Positions 34,470 to 46,050 of a DNA stretch of 64,000 nt are shown here, piece after piece. This stretch comes from Takakia lepidozioides (lineage: Eukaryota; Streptophyta; Takakiopsida; Takakiales; Takakiaceae), in NCBI GenBank assembly GCA_030704615.1, contig CM060734.1:33992042-34056041 (forward strand). The letters run 5' to 3'. The position numbers were made by a program, and so were the translations under genes. Under the pieces are notes generated by a model that saw only the letters and a program-made list of their open reading frames with translations, was not told the origin of the DNA and searched no databases. Position 1 is the first letter of the stretch. Each line of letters opens with the position of its first letter.

Positions 34470-36756
34470 TTGGTTCATAAACGAACTATATTGATGGAAC
34501 GTGACAAATTCATATATAAAACAGAAAACACTACTATTTCAAATTGGAATACATTAGAGACAAAACCACACGAATTAGCAAAAACCAACAATCTTAGTAT
34601 ATGGATGGACAAATTCATTGATGTTGATATAGAACCAAACGTTTTTGAGTCTATGACAGATTGCACAGGGATTGAAACATATGACATAGCAACAGAATTC
34701 CATTTGCGTCCTGAAATTGGATTGTTAACAACAATACCGGAGGCAAACATATCTACAACACCTGACAACATTATTCCTAATAAACAATTTTATGAACAAC
34801 TACGAAAGCTTAATCCAGAACAACGTGCAATTTTCGATGACTGCATACACAGAAAACAGATGTTTCCTGACAAACCCTTGCATTTGTTTCTAACTGGGGG
34901 ATCAGGAACTGGAAAAATGTTTACTTTACTTATTATTATTCAAGGTATGCTTAGATTTTATAATAAACATCCACAATCTGACCCACTTAAGAAAAAAACA
35001 ATTCTTATGGCTTACACTGGCAAAGCAGCCTTCAATATTGATGGAACAACCATTCATTTTGGGCTAAGCATACCTCTTAATTGCAAAGATTTGCCTTCAC
35101 TTGGATCGGAACGACTGGACACGTTGGTAAAATCATTTGATCAACTACAACTTATGGTGTTAGATGAAGTGTCTCTTGTGGGTAACAAGATGCTTACGTT
35201 TATTGATCAACGACTACGATCAATTAAACAAATTCATGGTACTTTCTTTGGTAATATTGATGTTATTATTACTGGAGATTTTTTATCAGGCACCGCTAGT
35301 AAGAGATTTGTGGATTTTTAAGAAAAAACTCGGAAGTCCTGATGCTTTAGTTCCTGGTTTTTGGCAGGACTCTGTTAAATGTTACGAACTTACTCAAGTA
35401 ATGCGTCAATCAGATAATGAATTTATTGGCATACTCAATCGACTACGAACAACAACAGCAACCCAACACGATATTAATATTCTAAATCAACAATGTTGTC
35501 ACCCTCCGCCAAACAATCCACCATTTCCACATTTATATTATACCAACAAAAATATGTTAATTCATAATCATAAAGCATTCGAGCAAACTAAAGGATCTGT
35601 ATATATTTTTGAAGCTATTGACAAACACCATGATACATGTCCATCTACTTTTAAGCTCTTGGACAATGCAGCCAACACGGCCGGCTTACATACAACAATT
35701 CATGTTAAAAAAGAGATGTTAATTGAATTATGTGCAGGAAATTATGCAACTCATGATGGTCTAGAAAATGGGGCGGACAATATATTTAAACATACTTCCG
35801 TGTTAACAAATTCAACCCCTTTAATATGGATACAATTTAACAATCCAAAATTTGGTGTTGCTACACGTGCAAAAAATATTCACTTATATAACTCAACAAT
35901 AGATAAGTTATGGACTCCAATTCAACCAATTTCTAAAGAGATTCAAATAGGATCAAATACTTCACATACAATTACAAGAACCCAATTTCCTATTCAATTA
36001 GCAGCCGCTCGAACAATCCATCGTTCTCAAGGCTTAACTTTGGACTATCTAGCATTCGATCCTACAGGGGTATATAAACATGGTTTAAGTTATACAGCTT
36101 TGTCACGCATACGTAACAAAGAAAACTTATACCTCTTAGCAAATTTGCAATGGAAAAATTTTCATGTTGACAATGGGGTTGCCGAGGAGATGCAACGTCT
36201 ACATACAAGCGCACGATGGCAGTTACTCGTTCCAACTTTGCACATATACAAACAATCACATGTATATACAAGATCATTGTTATTACATAAAGAAGATGTT
36301 TTTGCAGACCACAACTTACAAACGGCTCATATTTTATGTTTTAGTGAAACACACTTCAAACCTAATTCCAATATAAATCTGTTTATGGATTCAAAATATT
36401 CATATATCACTGTACATGGTAGTCATGGCACCATGATGTTATATGACACAACAATGTCCTTAGTATCTCATGAAGTGTTTTCATTCTCCGGTGCTGAATA
36501 TATAATGGCCACTTTCAATAAAAATACAAGAAGAGCTATTCATGTAGTTACTATTTACAAACCTCCATCACTTTCGATATCTATATTTTTGTCTCAACTA
36601 CAAACAATTCTTCATAAAATACCACATTTTTGTCCCACCATTATTATAGGGGATTTCAATATAAATATATTACAAAATAATGCAACCATGTCAAAACAAT
36701 TGCTACAATTCATGAGGATGTTCAATATGACACTTCAATTCATGGATGATAGATGA
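34470..36756 (+). pseudogene. Helentron PIF1-type helicase plus endonuclease domain
   Basis: Walker A is GGSGTGKM (34897-34920); the final Met replaces the usual Ser/Thr. Walker B is LMVLDEV (about 35154-35174). The frame slips by one in a T-run at about 35281-35286, just after the IITGDF motif, and continues in the frame ending at 36756. Further helicase motifs follow (VMRQSDNEF; RTIHRSQGLTLDY; YTALSRIRN). After about 36300 comes an endonuclease/exonuclease/phosphatase domain with CFSETHF and IIIGDFNINI, as in LINE endonucleases and Helentrons. The C-terminus appears incomplete at 36756. Confidence 0.85.
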
Positions 36757-37035
36757 GAAAATGAAGTTATTCGGGCAATAGCCAATTCTGACATCTTCCC
36801 TCAATGAACTGGAAGTGGTAGTGAGATTACTATTGACAGACCGACAAGCTATGTTTTTCTAGTTAAAATTCTTTGGCATTTGCAGTGTCAAAAAATGGTG
36901 ATCCAACTTGTCGCAATGTATTGGTAAAAATGTCAGATAGAAGCAAAGGGATAATGTAAGTTATTGTAAATAGCGTAGCCATGGAACGAACATAGTCACC
37001 TTGTCTGCTATAATTTAGTCTGTACCCATAAGACG
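36757..37035. other. No gene seen
   Basis: Probable junction between the AT-rich Helentron and the recombinase relic. GC content rises across this stretch. No terminal structure could be assigned by eye. Confidence 0.4.
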
Positions 37036-38525
37036 TTGATATTGGTCACACTGCTGCCGGCAATAGGACGACTAATTCGAGCTAGGTGTGAGCAACGTGC
37101 AGTGGAGACTAGCCAATCCGCTGAAGAGTTTATCATTGTGAACTATGCTCGATCCAAGAAAGTTTGCCTAGCTTGCGTGACTTCAGTGAGGCGATCTGTT
37201 AAAGCTGGCATTGGTAGAAAGAGAAAGGTGATTGCACCTTTGACATATGAGATGGACAAAAAGATATTGGATCAGCCTATGATGTCTCGCACTGATCGAC
37301 GAGGCTGTGTCATGAGAGTCACTTACTATGTGATGCATAATTTCTGTGTTAGGGCTCAGAAAGAGCTTTACAACATCATGGATTGCAATTTCTCTATTGC
37401 CAATGATAATGTGAATGGAAAATCTGTCAGATTTGATGAGCGTGAGAGCAAGAACCACAAGATGGATTTGAAGCACTGTCAACCTGAGAAATTGCGCAGG
37501 ACAGTGACTGGTAAACCACCCGGACGTTGTTGCGACATTTGAAACCTACTTCGAGCATCTGCCACATTGGAACGACGATGAACAGGGACCACACCCTTCC
37601 TTCTTACGTGCTATTGATGGAGTGAATTTGAAAGATCCCGGTGTTTGGTATGCAAAGTCTAGAGTGGGAATGAAGATGATCGTGAAACTTATGATAAGCA
37701 ACATTGTGAGCAGTGCTGATGGAAACTACTCTAACAAGAGCGCACGGGTGATCACTGTGACCCGGTTCAATGCGATGGGAGTTCCCCCTAAGATCGGAAT
37801 GAGAATGACTGGTCATACCTCGAGAAAGGGTTACATGAGATATGACACAGATTCAGAGGGTTACAAAGAGTTCAGAGAGTTCCCCTAAGATCGGAATGAG
37901 AATGACTGGTCATACCTCGAGAGAGGGTTACATGAGATATGACACAGATTCAGAGGGAAATTACATGCGAGCCTTGCAAAACATTGCTAGCGGCGTTCTT
38001 GGCACGTGAGGTGACATATCCTGGGAGACTGCCTTGAAGTACGAGCATAATCGATACCTTGAGATGCAAGGAATGTCAGTTCCAAGAGGCACATCTTCTT
38101 CTACCTGCATTGCATCAACCGTTCCATCTATTGGGCCTTCTGAAGAACAGATAATACCTGTCACAACTATCCCTACCATTGAACCGGTGCCAGCTTGTTC
38201 TTCCCTTGATTTATGCAAGAAACTCCCGTTATCAGAGGATAACTTTTGGGAGCATGAAGATGTCTTTTCAGAGGTTTCAGAAATGATGCAGCGTGGTGAA
38301 GCACTCCTTCCCGAGCTCCTTCTTCCTCGTCCCGAACCAAAATGTGGACCTATTTATAGCGTTTCGAATAATACCTCCACTACAGGGAATACCATCTTTC
38401 ACGGCAATCTTTCGAACTGCACAATCCAGCTTACTATGCCTGATGCGGCTTCAGCAGCTGCCTTGCTTGCAAATGTAACGTCATGTATGAAGAAGAATGT
38501 TTTTGACATTCATGAGAAGAAATAG
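37036..38525 (+). pseudogene. Crypton-like tyrosine recombinase (DUF3504 type), broken
   Basis: Three frames (37036-37542, 37622-37888, 38034-38525) line up with DUF3504/Crypton-type recombinases. RVTYYVMHNFCVRAQKELY carries the first catalytic Arg region, then ESKNHKMDLKH, then FLRAIDGV and WYAKSRVG, then SARVITVTRFNAMGV, and TGHTSRKGYMRYD with the catalytic His and Tyr pattern. The frame breaks at about 37540 and again because of a 97-bp tandem duplication (37788-37957) that repeats the His/Tyr motif. A stop also occurs at about 38008. The last segment (38034-38525) has a KYEHNRYLEMQ start and a Ser/Pro/Thr-rich tail. It may be a Crypton transposon or a domesticated gene that later died. 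Confidence 0.68.
37788..37957 (+). repeat. 97-bp tandem duplication inside the recombinase relic
   Basis: AGATCGGAATGAGAATGACT occurs at 37791 and 37888. The copies are nearly identical through CACAGATTCAGAGGG. Since 97 is not a multiple of 3, the duplication shifts the frame. Confidence 0.95.
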
Positions 38526-39527
38526 TTCATAAAGAAATTCGTTGTAGGAGATTCATATACTCCATTGAGCAGATTCAATTGATTTTTACACTCTGCATAA
38601 GCTTCATTGAGCTTTATCTGAGTACAACATTACCTTGCAAGCAATAAAAATTTCATCTCCGGATTTCAGGATTTTTATCTGGCTCACTCGATCCACTTTT
38701 AACTCGTTGGCATAATCTGCCGTCACTCCCCTAGTGTGGGGCATTCCCAGATTTTCGGGCCTTCAACTGGGGCTACCGCCCTCGGTCATCAGGCACTTAA
38801 ATCCGGGAATGCCCTCCACTCAGGGCATTACCATATACATAAACCCAGTCTACCATACACTGATGAGTCTTCATGCGAATTCAAGATAGGAATGTTGCTC
38901 CTCAAACACTCAAATGCTTGGCTGTTCCCGCACGGATCAGAATGCATCCACCGATTTGTAAGTGCTGCTTTCGAGATGTCTATGCACCCACAGTAGAATC
39001 GAATGTCTTCTCCAATCTCAAATCCAGCTTCCAAACCCAACTAGCTCAACATCCCTCTTCAATATGCAGGGAGGACCGCCGCCGCAGTGGCCTCTATGGC
39101 GCACGCGATCAACTCATCCACTTTTCCTTTTTATTGATCAGGATCTCAGGGATCAATTCTGGGTACTTAGTTTGGATCTGTCAGCATATGCAGGAAGCAT
39201 TGCTCTCAGCGCAATGCAATTTTTTGACACTAGTATTTTCATATTATTAGTAAGAACCCACAATCGAGGGCATGATTGAAATTTTACAAGCAACTTCATC
39301 TAGAGCTCAGTGTTCTCTATCTTGATGGCAATAAACGGCCCTGGCAACCGCACTCTACCAGTTTCCTACATCCGTCTGTGTCTAAACCCGAAGCGAACTC
39401 TGGTGCTTGTAAGTTTTGGTCCATCTTCAGCTCAAAGAGCATACTGGGCTTGTACAAGCTAACAAGTTTGAGTAGATTCCACTCAAGTGTGACGGAAGGA
39501 GCTGCTACAACTTCAAAAATAAGAATT
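38526..39527. other. 3' flank of the MYB gene; no gene seen
   Basis: It probably includes the 3' UTR of the minus-strand MYB-CC gene (39527 leftwards for a few hundred bases). Short frames on both strands have no motifs. Confidence 0.45.
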
Positions 39528-42500
39528 TCACCTATCCCAAAATGCATTTAAGTCTAGCTCACTGCCCCGGGACATCACCCTATTTCCTTGATTCAAATCA
39601 AGTGGCCCCTCTGTCTTGATACGATTGAGCAACGTAGGGCCTGCCCTGTGGGATGTTGTCATGTCAATATGAAAGGGCCCCTGCAGAGATGATGCAGTGG
39701 GCCTGGAATCACCACCATTCTGCCTCTCGTCCATCAGCGATTGAATGCCACCTCGCCTTGGCGTAGGCCTCTCCAAAGCAGCACTCCCAGACTCCAGTAC
39801 AAAGGTATGCGACGAATTGCCTCCAGGGGAAGATTTGTCAGCACCTCCTTCTGGCATAGACATCCCACCACTCAATGACACCCCATCTTGCGAAGCTGCG
39901 CCCCACGTCGGGGGACCCTGCATTTCGGTAGCACCCTTGAGGGCGGCGGCAGCCCTTGCGAGCCTATGCTCAGCCCTAGCATTGCCTGATCCCTGCGGGG
40001 GCAGGCAGTTAGCACTCATCTCTCGGAGGCGAGTGGTATCCTGCCCACCACCATCATCATCCTCTGAACAAGCATAGGGGCTGCGAGGTCTTTTCTTACC
40101 AGTTGCTGCCTGGTGCTCGCCGCTTCCCGAAACACCCCCACTGTCCTCAGGGTTTGCTGTGAGGCTGGTGAGGTAGCTCTTTTGTGATGAAGACTCTGAT
40201 GCTCGGGACTGCTGGCGTGGCAGCTGCTGTTGGGGGAGTGGAAGACCCACCCTTTGGTCGCTCCCAAGTGGTGATATGTCAGGCTGGGTTAGCCCAGGCA
40301 GAGACAGTGTAGAAAAAGCAGGAGCTAGTCGCTCGTTGGACACCTTGGATGCGAGCTCTGTGAGCTCTGCATGCGCTGCTTCCAGTCCTGGGGACGCCGC
40401 AGTGTGACCTGCCAAAGTTTCCTTGGCTTTCTCTAAGATTGATTGCAAGTACTTGCCTTGAGCTTCAATTCGCAGTTGTAAATGTCTTTGAACCTGCATC
40501 AAGGCCGCAGCAGTGAGAATAATGAGTTGATACGCCCGTTGCACCAAGCGGTGCTAACAAAATATTTGGTGTAACAAATGCAGGAAGCGATGCTAGTGCC
40601 AAACTAATGTGAAAGGAGATCCAGCAACAATTGTGCTGTGATGCTCTAGTAGATCCGTTGACAAACAAAGCGTAACTCACTGGACACAACAGCAAACTTT
40701 GTACCCAACGGCACAGAAGTTTCTGTCCTAGTTCTGCATTGTTTTGAACGCAGACGCTCGGAACAATAGCATCTAGACAAAGTCAGCCGCCCCTTGTGAC
40801 AACAAGCAAGGAAGACTAGAATAACTACCTCAAGTTGCTCTTGTAGCCGACGCTGAACTTCCATTTGCAGGCGTATAGCTTCCGTGATCTGCAAGTTACT
40901 GCGAACATTGCCAAAAATCATTATTTCAACCTTAGCAAGACCAAGTTGGACATATAGGTTGTTTCCACGACGATTCAGGGATGCTGCCCCAAAATCCATC
41001 AGTCCTCTGCCTATCCATGAATCCAATAAAACAGTTTATATCTCTTGGAAAGACGAATCGATGCTGGTGGGACTAAAAAAGTGAAAATACAGTTAGAGAT
41101 AGATGCTTGATTCAACTAATAATTGGCACTCTTTTCCATCAGCTGTACATTGGAAAAAGCAGAAGGAAAGAGTTGCCACATACTCTTGAGGGGTTTGTGA
41201 CTTCGTTGTGCCCAATCTTTCAGAGGCACCAGTGCTTGTTCGTTGCCCATCTGGAGACCCTGCTACAGGCCATTGAAACAATCAATCCAGTGAACCCCAG
41301 CAATGTAAGAGACAAAGTAGGATATGATGGCTTAAATCTAGATTTGTTTAAAGCTTCTGTTACCAGATTTAAAGAGGGAAAGGTTTACTTTAGCTTTCAT
41401 GGGAGAGACAGTGAACTGTGCATAGCAATGGTGAACTCTAGAGCCACATACCAAGGGGACCGTCTTGATTGGCTTCATGCACATGTGTATCTCTGTGTAG
41501 TTGCTTCCCCAGTCTATATTTCTGCAAGCCCACAATACGATGTGTTGGCTTAGATTGTTCATGACAAACAAAATTCCAGCTTCTGAAACAGACACCGACC
41601 AAATATATACTTGTAAGCTAAGCTAGCAGTTGGATATAATTACTTCCCCACACCATACTTGAGCCAGAAGTATACATCCACATAAGGCAGCCCCAAACAC
41701 TCTCAATTTGAAGGGCTCGCATCTGCCCAATCGAATGCGCACATTGATGTCGACTGGCTAATCGACAAGAGGGATAGCCATCATCAAGAGGAGGGCGTGG
41801 GAATATGAGCCACGTCCCACCTAGTGCTTGGCTCTATCTATACCCGAGCTCAACTGACCAATAATGCTACATGAAGGTCATTCAGAGAGATTGCCTATAC
41901 AAAGGAGTAAACAAACCAGCAGACTAGGCAAGAGGGACGTCCTAGAGTCTGACCCACGTGACTTCCAGGTAAGTTCAAACACATGATCTGACGTTCTGTC
42001 CCTACCTACATGCCAGAAAAACACAGACATTCTGACATAAATTATACTAACTTGGATGTGCACACATATACACATGAACGATATGCATGGATGAACCTGG
42101 ATAGCTACAAAACGAGTGGAAGAAAACACACGTTGCACAGGAGGCCTAGAGCCAATCACTCTTGTTATCCCCCAATGATCCACAAAAAATTTCTACATGT
42201 GTACATATACCCTATATTTTACAGACATACAAAGGATGCCTGATGTTAACCTGGAGATGGCTTTTAAGGTGGTAGAGTGTGAGGCCCTTCACACCCATAA
42301 CTCGCATCACGGATTTTGGTGTAGCCTCTGCAAGAATAAGAAATCGGGAGAAGTTTAGCAAATCTTGGAACAACGGAACGGGGCGTTTCCTGGATTATTC
42401 CGGCTGACATGCATCTAGAGAAGTTAGATTGATATGGATTCCTCCACAAATCCAGGCTTGAGCCCTATGCATGAAGATATGCCCTCGATTACATACCAAT

Positions 42501-43545
42501 CACTTGTACCTAAGACCACATAAACTAGGTACTCGATCTCCCAAATTTGGCAAGCCTAAGGAGAATGACAGATTAGTGATCTGAACAATTAACATCTACA
42601 CCACATTGCCTCTAAGCACGACGTTTATGCATACCTGGTGCTGCTGTCCATACCTTCTTCCTCAACATAAAATGAATCACTGTTCAACAATCGCGAATTT
42701 TCAAAAACTATCTAGGATTTTCTTTCTCAGGTCTTACAAATGGCGGTAGCCTCCCTGGCAGAAAGCTAGCTACAATTTTCCCAAGAAAGCTCAGGACTAC
42801 GGAATTCCGACGTCCAGAAACTTGTTGTGTGATATATAGCATATTGTGAAGACCTGATTTGAGCTGAACATCTTGAGCTGCTTGACTGCGAGGTTAAGTG
42901 CATGCATTCCATCGAAGCCAGTTATTTCTTCCCAGGACAAGGCCTACCCACGACTGATATAGGAGGGATCTCAAACCTAGCGACAAGTACAAGGAATCCA
43001 CCAGTTGCATCTGCAAAACCTCACGTAATCTTATGAAGATTGATGTGAGATTTGAACCAGACGAACAAAACAGTAATCAGGGATCCTTTTTAGTTGCTCA
43101 AGGTCCCTAGATGATTGTTACCTAAACAAGCACCGTGTCGATACCAGGCGAAGTTCAAGTCCATTAAAAAAGCTTGAGCTACCTAGGTAAAATATTTAGA
43201 AGACAAATGGCAGGCCGTCCAATGACTATCAGTTGGAGAGGGCGCGCAGTCAGAGTTAGCAGCAAGGTCCACAGAGGATTTGGATAGCAGTAAGGGAGAG
43301 GAGGAAAAGAGGCCCAGAAAGGACTTACTATCAGCGCCACCGAGCTGTGAGACTGCGTCCACAAAACGCTCATGAAGCTCAGGTGTCCACCGCAACCGTG
43401 GCTTCGGATCAGTCGGGCTCATAGCTCCTCCCACATCTCCAGAAATGCTTGAACCATATAGAGATGACCTCTCTGGATGTATCGGTGGTGGCTGCGCTCG
43501 ATGCGGCATCAAGCCTGGGCTCATGTATTTCTTCATTTGGTACAT
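39528..43545 (-). CDS. PHR/PHL-type MYB-CC (GARP) transcription factor
   Basis: Exons found with GT-AG borders and consistent phase: 43329-43545, 42251-42327, 41461-41521, 41184-41259, 40829-40888 and 39528-40493. At least one small exon between 40889 and 41183 is unresolved. Exon 1 encodes the first MYB-like helices (DPKPRLRWTPELHERFVDA), exon 2 the recognition helix (MGVKGLTLYHLKSHLQ) and exon 3 starts KYRLGKQ. The exon at 40829 (ITEAIRLQMEVQRRLQEQLE) and the start of the last exon (VQRHLQLRIEAQGKYLQSIL) form the MYB-CC coiled coil. The long C-terminal exon is Ser/Gly/Pro-rich and ends RGSELDLNAFWDR. The family binds P1BS-type GNATATNC sites as dimers and regulates phosphate starvation or related responses in the nucleus. 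No frame break is seen, so it is likely the one working cellular gene in the window. The start ATG at 43545 directly follows a possible AG acceptor, so the 5' UTR may be spliced. Confidence 0.9.
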
Positions 43546-45200
43546 TTTCTCTGCTCAAATATGGTATTTAGAAGGCTACAAGTATGATTTTGTAACATGA
43601 ACGGGGAGATTATACATGTGCACGAAAGAAGGTGCGCTCTTTCTTGATCATGAGATTATAGAGTGCTGTCCCTGCACCTTGCAAGTGATATAGTCTGTAT
43701 GTACAAGCGAATCCCTGAACCACGTGCAAATTGGTTGCCCCGGTAAGAAGTTTGTTTGATTACAGCCAATAGTTGAACTTTGAGGAGGAGGCTTCTGAAG
43801 GTGTTAAGCAGCTCGAGACATAATATACACTACACCTCATGTTCGTTGAAAGTTCAGTCCTCAATCACCACTCCCCGTGGCTGCGCTGATTATAGAGTTC
43901 AAAAAAACCTATAATTTTCCTGGTCACTTCAGATGGACGATAAGAGAGGTAGAAGAGTCACAGAGATCTTCAACATGTGTGTGTGGACACAGGTGCAGAA
44001 GAATAACAAGCTAGGAACAACTCAGAGGTGTACAGGAGACGACGGAGAGCGGGAAAAAAAGACGGAGGACGGGAGAAAAAGACGGAGGATTCGGAATAAG
44101 AGATGTATCTAGAGGGAAGACCTCAGAGTGCAATGTGAATAGCAAAATTCAGAAAATGGAAGTGAGAGAATGTAGGCAACAGCTGACCCGAGAGACATGA
44201 CGGCGCACTATGACACGGTCGGAAACAGCGAGGGATCGAATCAAAGCATTTTACACCGGAAACAAAGACGACAGCAGTTGAAAGAGCTAGCGAGACGTAA
44301 AGAGAGAGGAGAGAGAGCGACTCGCGAAGTGAGGCAGGCATATCTAGGGCAGATGCCGATTTGACATTCCTACTATACGATTCGGAGATCTCCGTTTCTT
44401 TTCCAAGACAACAAGAGCGAGCACCAGATCCAGCGTCCCGAGTCCGACAAACAGTGAAGAAAAATTTGAGATGACGAGCACTTTTCGAGACACACTTGAT
44501 CTTCGCGGAATGCAGAGAAGAGGAAAGAGACAGACAACAACGACGACGAAGAGGGCTCCCACAGAATATTCCCGTACCATTACTTTACTCCAGAATATTC
44601 TCCAACACCCTTTCCTCTTTTAGCCAAGCATCTCCTCACCGGCAGCTCCGGTGACCAAACCTCCCGGACGGCGTGAACTCACCCTGACAGACGAATGTAG
44701 ACGGATGTGTAACAGATTCGCGCCCACGAGCGTTCCTTGTTCCTTCCCCGATAGATGAACCTGGGAACTGGCGGAAGCCATGTACGTGAGTTGGACAGAT
44801 TCCGTCGGCGGCGTGAATCGAGTTTGGCAGGACCCGTGGCACGGGCGCGGGCAAGAATCTAGAGCAGGAATTCGAGCAGCGCTGAGTCAATATCGACCCG
44901 CGCACTCCATTTACTTGCGCATTGACCCGGTCGTCAGACGCATTTATGGGTAGAATATATACGTGATTCTGAGCCGCACTTCTGACCCCTATTTTTCTTC
45001 CAATATTAAAGCACGACTGGCAGCCACCATGTGGCATGACCGCCCCAAATACAGCTAACAATACTCTAATATTCTCGCACAGAAATATAGTATTCCAGGA
45101 ATATATCGCCTGGCTAATATAGAAATCTGGCCCCATTAAACTTCACGCTACGCAGCATCTTTTGATTCCGAGGCCGGACGAAAATCGTGGGTCCGAGACT
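43546..45200 (-). promoter_or_regulatory. Likely 5' leader and promoter region of the MYB-CC gene
   Basis: The 43900-44640 part is purine-rich on the plus strand (pyrimidine-rich on the gene strand), with GA/CT tracts at about 44040-44090 and 44300-44335, typical of plant 5' leaders. I cannot place a transcription start. Short frames here lack motifs. Confidence 0.35.
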
Positions 45201-46050
45201 GCGGGAACGCCACGAATCTAAATTGAACCTGCCCACCGGCCCTACAAGTCGAACATACCGGGAATCATCGCGGTACGGGATAACAGGGTCATCCGGTGAC
45301 GCTACCGGGAATCAAAGGTGCGCCGGACGCAGCGGCCGTCGCAATCATAGCAGGGAATCTTTGTAGTACCGGGCCCAGACGACGGGTGTGGGAGACGGGA
45401 CCCGTTACCAACTACCCTCGCCGGGCCGATATCGCCACGTCAGACATATTCCGCCTCGTGGATCCACCCAGATCCCGGTTTCCCCTAAAATACATCTCGG
45501 AGCTTTCCAGCGCCTACAGATCATACCCCAAATTTTCACGAATTCAAGACTTGGAATAGGTTTTGGGGTCGAATCGGGTGAGACCCAGTCCAGGCTCGCC
45601 CGGGCGCCGACCATTTGGGTGGAAGAGGGCTGGGCCCAGATGTCGGCTGTTCCCATTGGCCGACCCGGTCGCCATCGCCCGACACTTGCAGAGCTCGCCC
45701 AGAAAATATAGACTATGGCGAGAGTATCTGCAGAATTTGTCCAACGCGCGCGGTCGGCCGAACCGAGGCCCGCGTCGGGTCCGCGGCCCGGGACGGACCG
45801 GATGAGTCAGAGCGACAGAAATTCCTGGATTATTCGTTCGCTCAGAGTTTCATTCGTTGGTGCGACGGACAGAAAAAGATGCTGCTGCGGTGTTCCTGCA
45901 GCGCCGCGTGGCAGCGGGGGAGTAATAGAATCGGCCCATGTGCGGGCCACATGGCGACGGGATGGCGCACGGAGTTTGATGCACCTGCAAGCTACTAACC
46001 TGCGGAGTTAGTGCGCTTTGTTTACTAATTGACTGCCTCTATGGCGTATG
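45201..46050. other. GC/CpG-rich island, no gene assigned
   Basis: Rich in CG dinucleotides compared with both sides, with overlapping short frames in several phases (for example 45388-45711 and 45615-45998 on plus) that lack recognisable motifs. It could be a CpG-rich promoter or a fragment of an unknown element. Confidence 0.35.

Larger units (their letters stand above)
30943..36756 (+). mobile_element. Degenerate autonomous Helentron (Helitron-like element)
   Basis: A plus-strand series of frames encodes, in order: an OTU-type cysteine protease-like domain, a Cys-rich segment, a Helitron-like N domain, an HUH Rep endonuclease, a PIF1-type helicase and an endonuclease/exonuclease/phosphatase domain. 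This set and order define the Helentron branch of rolling-circle transposons. Frames break near 32580, 32970, 33245, 33670, 33796, 34455 and 35283, so it is inactive. The element is clearly more AT-rich than both flanks. The termini were not determined. Confidence 0.88.

Noticed and set aside
45388-45998. Overlapping plus-strand frames of 98-127 codons
   Set aside because: Three frames are open at once in a GC-rich stretch, which is expected when stop codons are rare; no motif supports any of them.
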